Positions 33,701 to 37,448 of a stretch of 37,448 nt of DNA are shown here, piece after piece. The DNA is from Mansonella perstans (lineage: Eukaryota; Nematoda; Chromadorea; Rhabditida; Onchocercidae), in assembly GCA_037074765.1 (NCBI GenBank), contig JBAMDO010000334.1:1-37448 (forward strand), written 5' to 3'. Within the stretch, counting starts at the first letter, position 1; the number at the start of each line of letters is the position of its first letter. A program made the position numbers and the translations under genes. Below the pieces are notes generated by a model. It was not told the DNA's origin, did not search any database, and was given only the letters and a program-made list of their open reading frames with translations.

Positions 33701-35558
33701 ACCATTAATGTATAAAATAAAAATCAATTTGATTCTTTATTAAATTTGAAATAGTTTGGAAAAAAAAGCTTTAAATTCCGATTTGAAAATTTTTAAAAAT
33801 TAAAATCGACTGAAAATGTTAAAATCTAATTAATTTTAATTTTGTTAATCCAAAAAAAAGGGAAAAAATTTTACAATAAGCTATAAAAAAATTTTCAAAA
33901 TTTCAATAATAAACAGTTTCAAAATGATTCAAATTTTATTTCATAAAAGAAATTGAACCATTCATAATTATTCAATTAGCTTATATTAATTGATTATTAA
34001 TTGTTAATTATGAAAAATGCTAATTACAAATAATAAGAAGAATTATACATTTCTCAGTATAAACCAAAAAAAAGAAAAAAACAAGCATGTAACCGGCCCA
34101 CTATGTAAATTGGATAAATTAAAAAAAAACCAATTAAACCGGCAAACCGGACGTATCCACGGCAATCCAGTCAGTCGGATCAACGAGATGTGTTAATTTA
34201 TGCGTTTCACGAAGATTTGATTCTGCATGAAGATCGATAAATGGTAAGCCACCATTACAGCAAAGAATAAGCAGATGTTTAGCAGTAGTTAGTAGTGTTA
34301 AATTCATCTGAAGAAAAAGAGAAAAAATTGGAACTTACTGGCTTAATTAAATAATTAATTAACTGATTAAAGGTATATTATCAGCTGCCATTTAGCAATT
34401 TAGTTTAGCTCTTATAATTTGTCATAATTCAATTTGAAGCTTATCCAAAAATGTAGTATAACTTAAATTGTTAATGATTATTTTTCAGCATCCCATTTTT
34501 CATAAAATTAAAACAAAATATTGCTATCAAAATTCAAACTAATAGTAATTTCTAGAAACAAAAAATAACAAGAAAAACAAAAAAAACTGTTTACTTCAAT
34601 TACACTTTACTTCAGTGAAACTATTCAAAACACCACATTAATGAATTTCAGGTGTCATTTAATAATAATTAATTTAGCTTCAATAATTTGTCATAATTGC
34701 AATGAAACTATTCATAATATCACATCAATAAATAAACAAATTAATTGTGCTTATTTTTTCGCTACTTAATTTCTCATACGTGTTATTTTATAAGATGTAT
34801 TATTTTATTAAGTTGGCGAATTTAATTAAAAAAGAAATTTTTTATTTATTTCAAAAATTAAACAAAAACTTTTTTCGAATTCAATGAATTTCAGTGAATA
34901 ACTTTTTAAAAATGATAATATAATTGTAAAAGGCCTTTAAAGAAGTATTAATTGATGAGGCAATTTTTAAATAAAAAAGAAAAAAAATGACAAAGCTTTA
35001 GTTCCATTTAATAAATGAAAAATTTTTATTATACATATACATTTAAGAAAATTTCGAAAATTTTCCGCATGCATAAAATATATGCTAGAAAATGATAGTA
35101 TTAAAAAAAACATTTTTTTTTTGGAAACATTCAGAAGATAAAATTTTTAATTCCTAAAAAAATTTCATACGAAATTAAAAATCAAATTTTTCATTCAAAA
35201 AAAAAAACGAAAATAAAATTATTTCATAAGATTATTTTATTAAAAAAAATTTTTTTTTTATACGAAATAAAATGCTTGAAAATAAGCATTAATAAATTAA
35301 TTTATGCAACAATGTATTTTTTTTTCATATGAAATTTCATTCAGTAAAATTTTCGTAACAAAAATTTTCATTCATTTCTGGAAGATGATGAAAGTTGAAA
35401 TTTTCATTGTTTTCTGGATAATGAAAGTTAAAAAGCACGAAACGGAAAGTTAGCATTCGTTATCGTTTAAAGTAATCTTGCACAATGACAACGATGTCAG
35501 CTAAATGTGATGTAAGATCAGTAAATTGTTCCAAAATTAATGGGCCACATTTTTCATG
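27743..35558 (-). CDS. EGF-like single-pass membrane protein with PPPPY tail (5' partial)
   Basis: Minus-strand exons that join in phase: 35558-(35484/35490/35493), 34307-34148, 33596-33443, 32272-32134, 29622-29473, 28595-28459, 27818-27743, about 293 residues seen. The extracellular part has several cysteines, four N-glycosylation sequons (for example NLTL, NITS) and the C-terminal half of an EGF domain, CKCPQRYFGLSCE. A hydrophobic helix follows (around SVILILMFGSLFIT), then a Cys-rich juxtamembrane segment CGLCDC that could be acylated, a charged helix, and a Tyr/Pro-rich tail with PPPPY, a WW-domain ligand type. Two C-termini are possible: splicing at 28459 to the last exon at 27818, or read-through to a stop at 28449 ending YRLV. 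A surface receptor or adhesion role is inference; I do not recognise the exact orthologue. The first exon seen has a stop just upstream, so more exons must precede it. One candidate is 37210-37181. Confidence 0.78.
28449..28458 (-). promoter_or_regulatory. Alternative splice donor / read-through stop
   Basis: The donor GTTAGT directly follows the last codon bases of the PPPPY exon. If not used, translation continues for two codons to TAG at 28451-28449. This decides between two tails of the EGF-like protein. Confidence 0.6.
30690..30760. repeat. CATA/CACA simple repeat
   Basis: Imperfect tetranucleotide run of catacata and cacacaca words inside the long intron of the EGF-like gene. Confidence 0.85.
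31000..31480. repeat. Palindromic TATAATAT-rich block
   Basis: A stretch made almost only of A and T in which tataatat, agaatatta and their reverse complements recur many times. It looks like a self-complementary, satellite-like intronic repeat. No exact unit length is clear. Confidence 0.65.
32480..32576. repeat. Tandem aaaattattgaaa-type repeat
   Basis: Four or five imperfect units containing attattgaa follow one another in an intron of the EGF-like gene, spaced by A-rich linkers of varying length. Confidence 0.75.
33305..33392. repeat. (CAAA)n imperfect tetranucleotide repeat
   Basis: About 85 bp of acaaacaa-type units with scattered changes, in the intron just before the exon at 33443-33596. 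Confidence 0.9.
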
Positions 35559-37448
35559 CTAAGCTTCTCCCATAAGAAATAATCGATTGAAATTATTAAA
35601 AAATTTTATTGGAAAATATTTTTTGGATAAGAACACTGAAAAAAAATAAAAATGAAGATGAAAATTTTTAATTAAAAAAAAAATTTTCATTGTGAATTTT
35701 TAATATGTGGAAAAAAAGATGACAGAAAGAACTTTAAAAACAATAAAATTTAATTTTTTATTTACTTTTGAATTTTAGTTTGGTTTTTTTAGCATTTATT
35801 TGGAGTTTTATTTTATTCCAAAATTAAACAAAAGCGAAAAAAAACAAATAGAATGTAAAAATCTTTACTTAAAATGAATGGAATTAAATTTTTTAATTAT
35901 AATTAAATTTCGCATATGTTATTTGTATCTTTTACTGATAATTATCAACATCAAATGTCAGCTTTGCTGTATACACAATAAAATAAAAAATACAACGCCT
36001 ACTGATTAAATTAAATTTTATGGTAAAAATAGTATAACATTATGAATATTCTTTAGTACATTTTATTGTTACTTCCCTACGAATCTATTTATAAATATAT
36101 ATCACAAGTTTTCTTATATTTTATCAATAGTTTGTTTAAAAATGCTAAATTTTAAATGATGACTAGTTTGGCATTTTTAAAAATAATTGCTTAGAAATGT
36201 GATTCGAAGTAATTTTAGGATTTATAAAGAGCTTTTTCTTTTTAAAATGCTTTAAAGATGCAATATATATCAAGGAAATATTTGATGGATATATTCCTTA
36301 AAAAGCAAAAAAAAACAATGAAAAGGGAAGGAAAGAAAAGAAAATGAAAACGTATTTTAGAATTTTTGCAATACTTTTCTTTATTGCAATTTATAACAAA
36401 TCCCTTAAGGATTATTTTAAAATGAAAAATAATATCAAAAAAAAAAATCATTTCGTTGAAAAATTTAAAAACAACAGAACGGTCGATCATACGTTATATT
36501 ATATTTCATATTTAAATTTTTAGCGAACATAAAATATTACTAAAAATTAAATTTCCGAACTTGTTGCTAATTGTCAATTTATAATTGTTTCAAATTGTTT
36601 GGGTTTTTTGGAATCCAATGGAAACATTTTTTACTTGTTAAAAATTTAATTCAATACATTTTTTTTTGGTGCAAGAAAGTTTCAAAGAAATTTTATATTT
36701 CAATTTATAAGACTGTTTTTCTTTTGCCTTTAAAAGAGTTTTTAGAAATACAGAACTAAGTATGTATGAAGTGAGGCAGAGTATTTATAAATTAATTGTC
36801 ATTTAAAACTTTAATTTGAAACCTTTTTTTCTACTTTCTTTTTAATAAAATATGTGGCATAATGCATGTCCCAATTTTGGAATTAATACAAAAAAAAGAA
36901 AAAAACTAAGTGGGAAATGCGATATCTAAACTCAGTATGATCAAAATTATAAAATTTGGGTGGTTATTTTAGCAAATTTAAATTCCAAATTTTTGTTGCT
37001 AAATATCCTAATTAGAAAAAGAAAAATACCATTTATTGTTGCATCGAATTAATTGAATGAAATTTCAATTTTACTTCATTACTACGCTAGCAAATAAAAA
37101 GTTGAAGAATTACTGCAGGAAGTGTAAAATTTCGAAATTAGCAATTATTTAGTTAAGCTTATTATTCAAAACAAAATTACCATATTCCATGAATAACTCA
37201 GTAATCCCTGCTACATTCACATTTATTTATGGATAAAGTTAATGATATTTAGCTCGACAACAATTTTTTCGTTTACTTCAGTTAAAGTTCTAAAAATTAA
37301 TTTAGCATAAATTGTTGGAAAACTTTTTCAAAAAAAAAAACTAATTAAATTAGTTTCTAGCTTAACTAACTTATCTTCTAGATTAAAACCATATCTTCAA
37401 CTTATCTTCTAGCTATCCTCCAGTTTAAACTAAGTTTAGCTTAACTGA
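35559..37448. other. AT-rich DNA upstream of the last EGF exon found
   Basis: Probably the continuing 5' introns of the EGF-like gene. The only candidate exon is 37210-37181 on the minus strand: 30 bases, open, flanked by AG and GT, phase 0 on both sides, and so compatible with the exon at 35558. It is too short to be sure. The word aacttatcttctag occurs twice at the right edge (37368-37381 and 37399-37412). Confidence 0.4.

Overview
The window looks like nuclear DNA of a nematode, most likely a spirurid or filarial-type worm. It is very AT-rich. Genes are split into short exons by introns of about 0.1-2.5 kb with worm-like acceptors (TTTCAG, TTTGCAG, TTTACAG). Several start codons sit just downstream of an orphan acceptor, as expected for spliced-leader trans-splicing. 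A degraded BEL/Pao retrotransposon is present. The organism call is inference; the exon structures were built by hand from splice sites, phase and protein-family similarity.

Layout, left to right. 1-3134: AT-rich intergenic DNA with an ATT microsatellite, a 68-bp repeat present three times and a perfect 17-bp hairpin. 3135-6472 (+): an eight-exon C2H2 zinc-finger protein of 333 aa with six fingers. 8484-9634 (+): a three-exon homologue of vertebrate MKRN2OS (DUF4796 family), 197 aa. 10113-10226: a 57-unit GT microsatellite. 10745-12106 (+): an unrecognised acidic helical protein gene whose middle exon cannot be joined in frame. 12783-14995 (-): a three-exon Cys-rich protein carrying two tandem defensin-like CS-alpha-beta cysteine patterns. 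16457-18459 (+): an internally deleted BEL/Pao relic (Gag/protease plus the C-terminal end of Pol). 19396-25286 (+): a complete twelve-exon TTC38 homologue, 474 aa. 27743-35558 (-, 5' end not found with confidence): a membrane protein with an EGF-like half-domain, one transmembrane helix, a Cys-rich juxtamembrane segment and a PPPPY motif, with two possible C-termini.

The genes do not form one pathway. The first three and TTC38 lie on the plus strand with 0.6-7 kb gaps, the two secreted or membrane Cys-rich genes lie on the minus strand, and TTC38 and the EGF gene converge tail to tail. The most interesting items are the tandem CS-alpha-beta gene, the nematode MKRN2OS homologue with a 36-bp duplication over its stop codon, the splice conflict in the unknown gene, and the alternative C-terminus beside the PPPPY motif. 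No tRNA, rRNA, CRISPR or prokaryotic-type operon was found.
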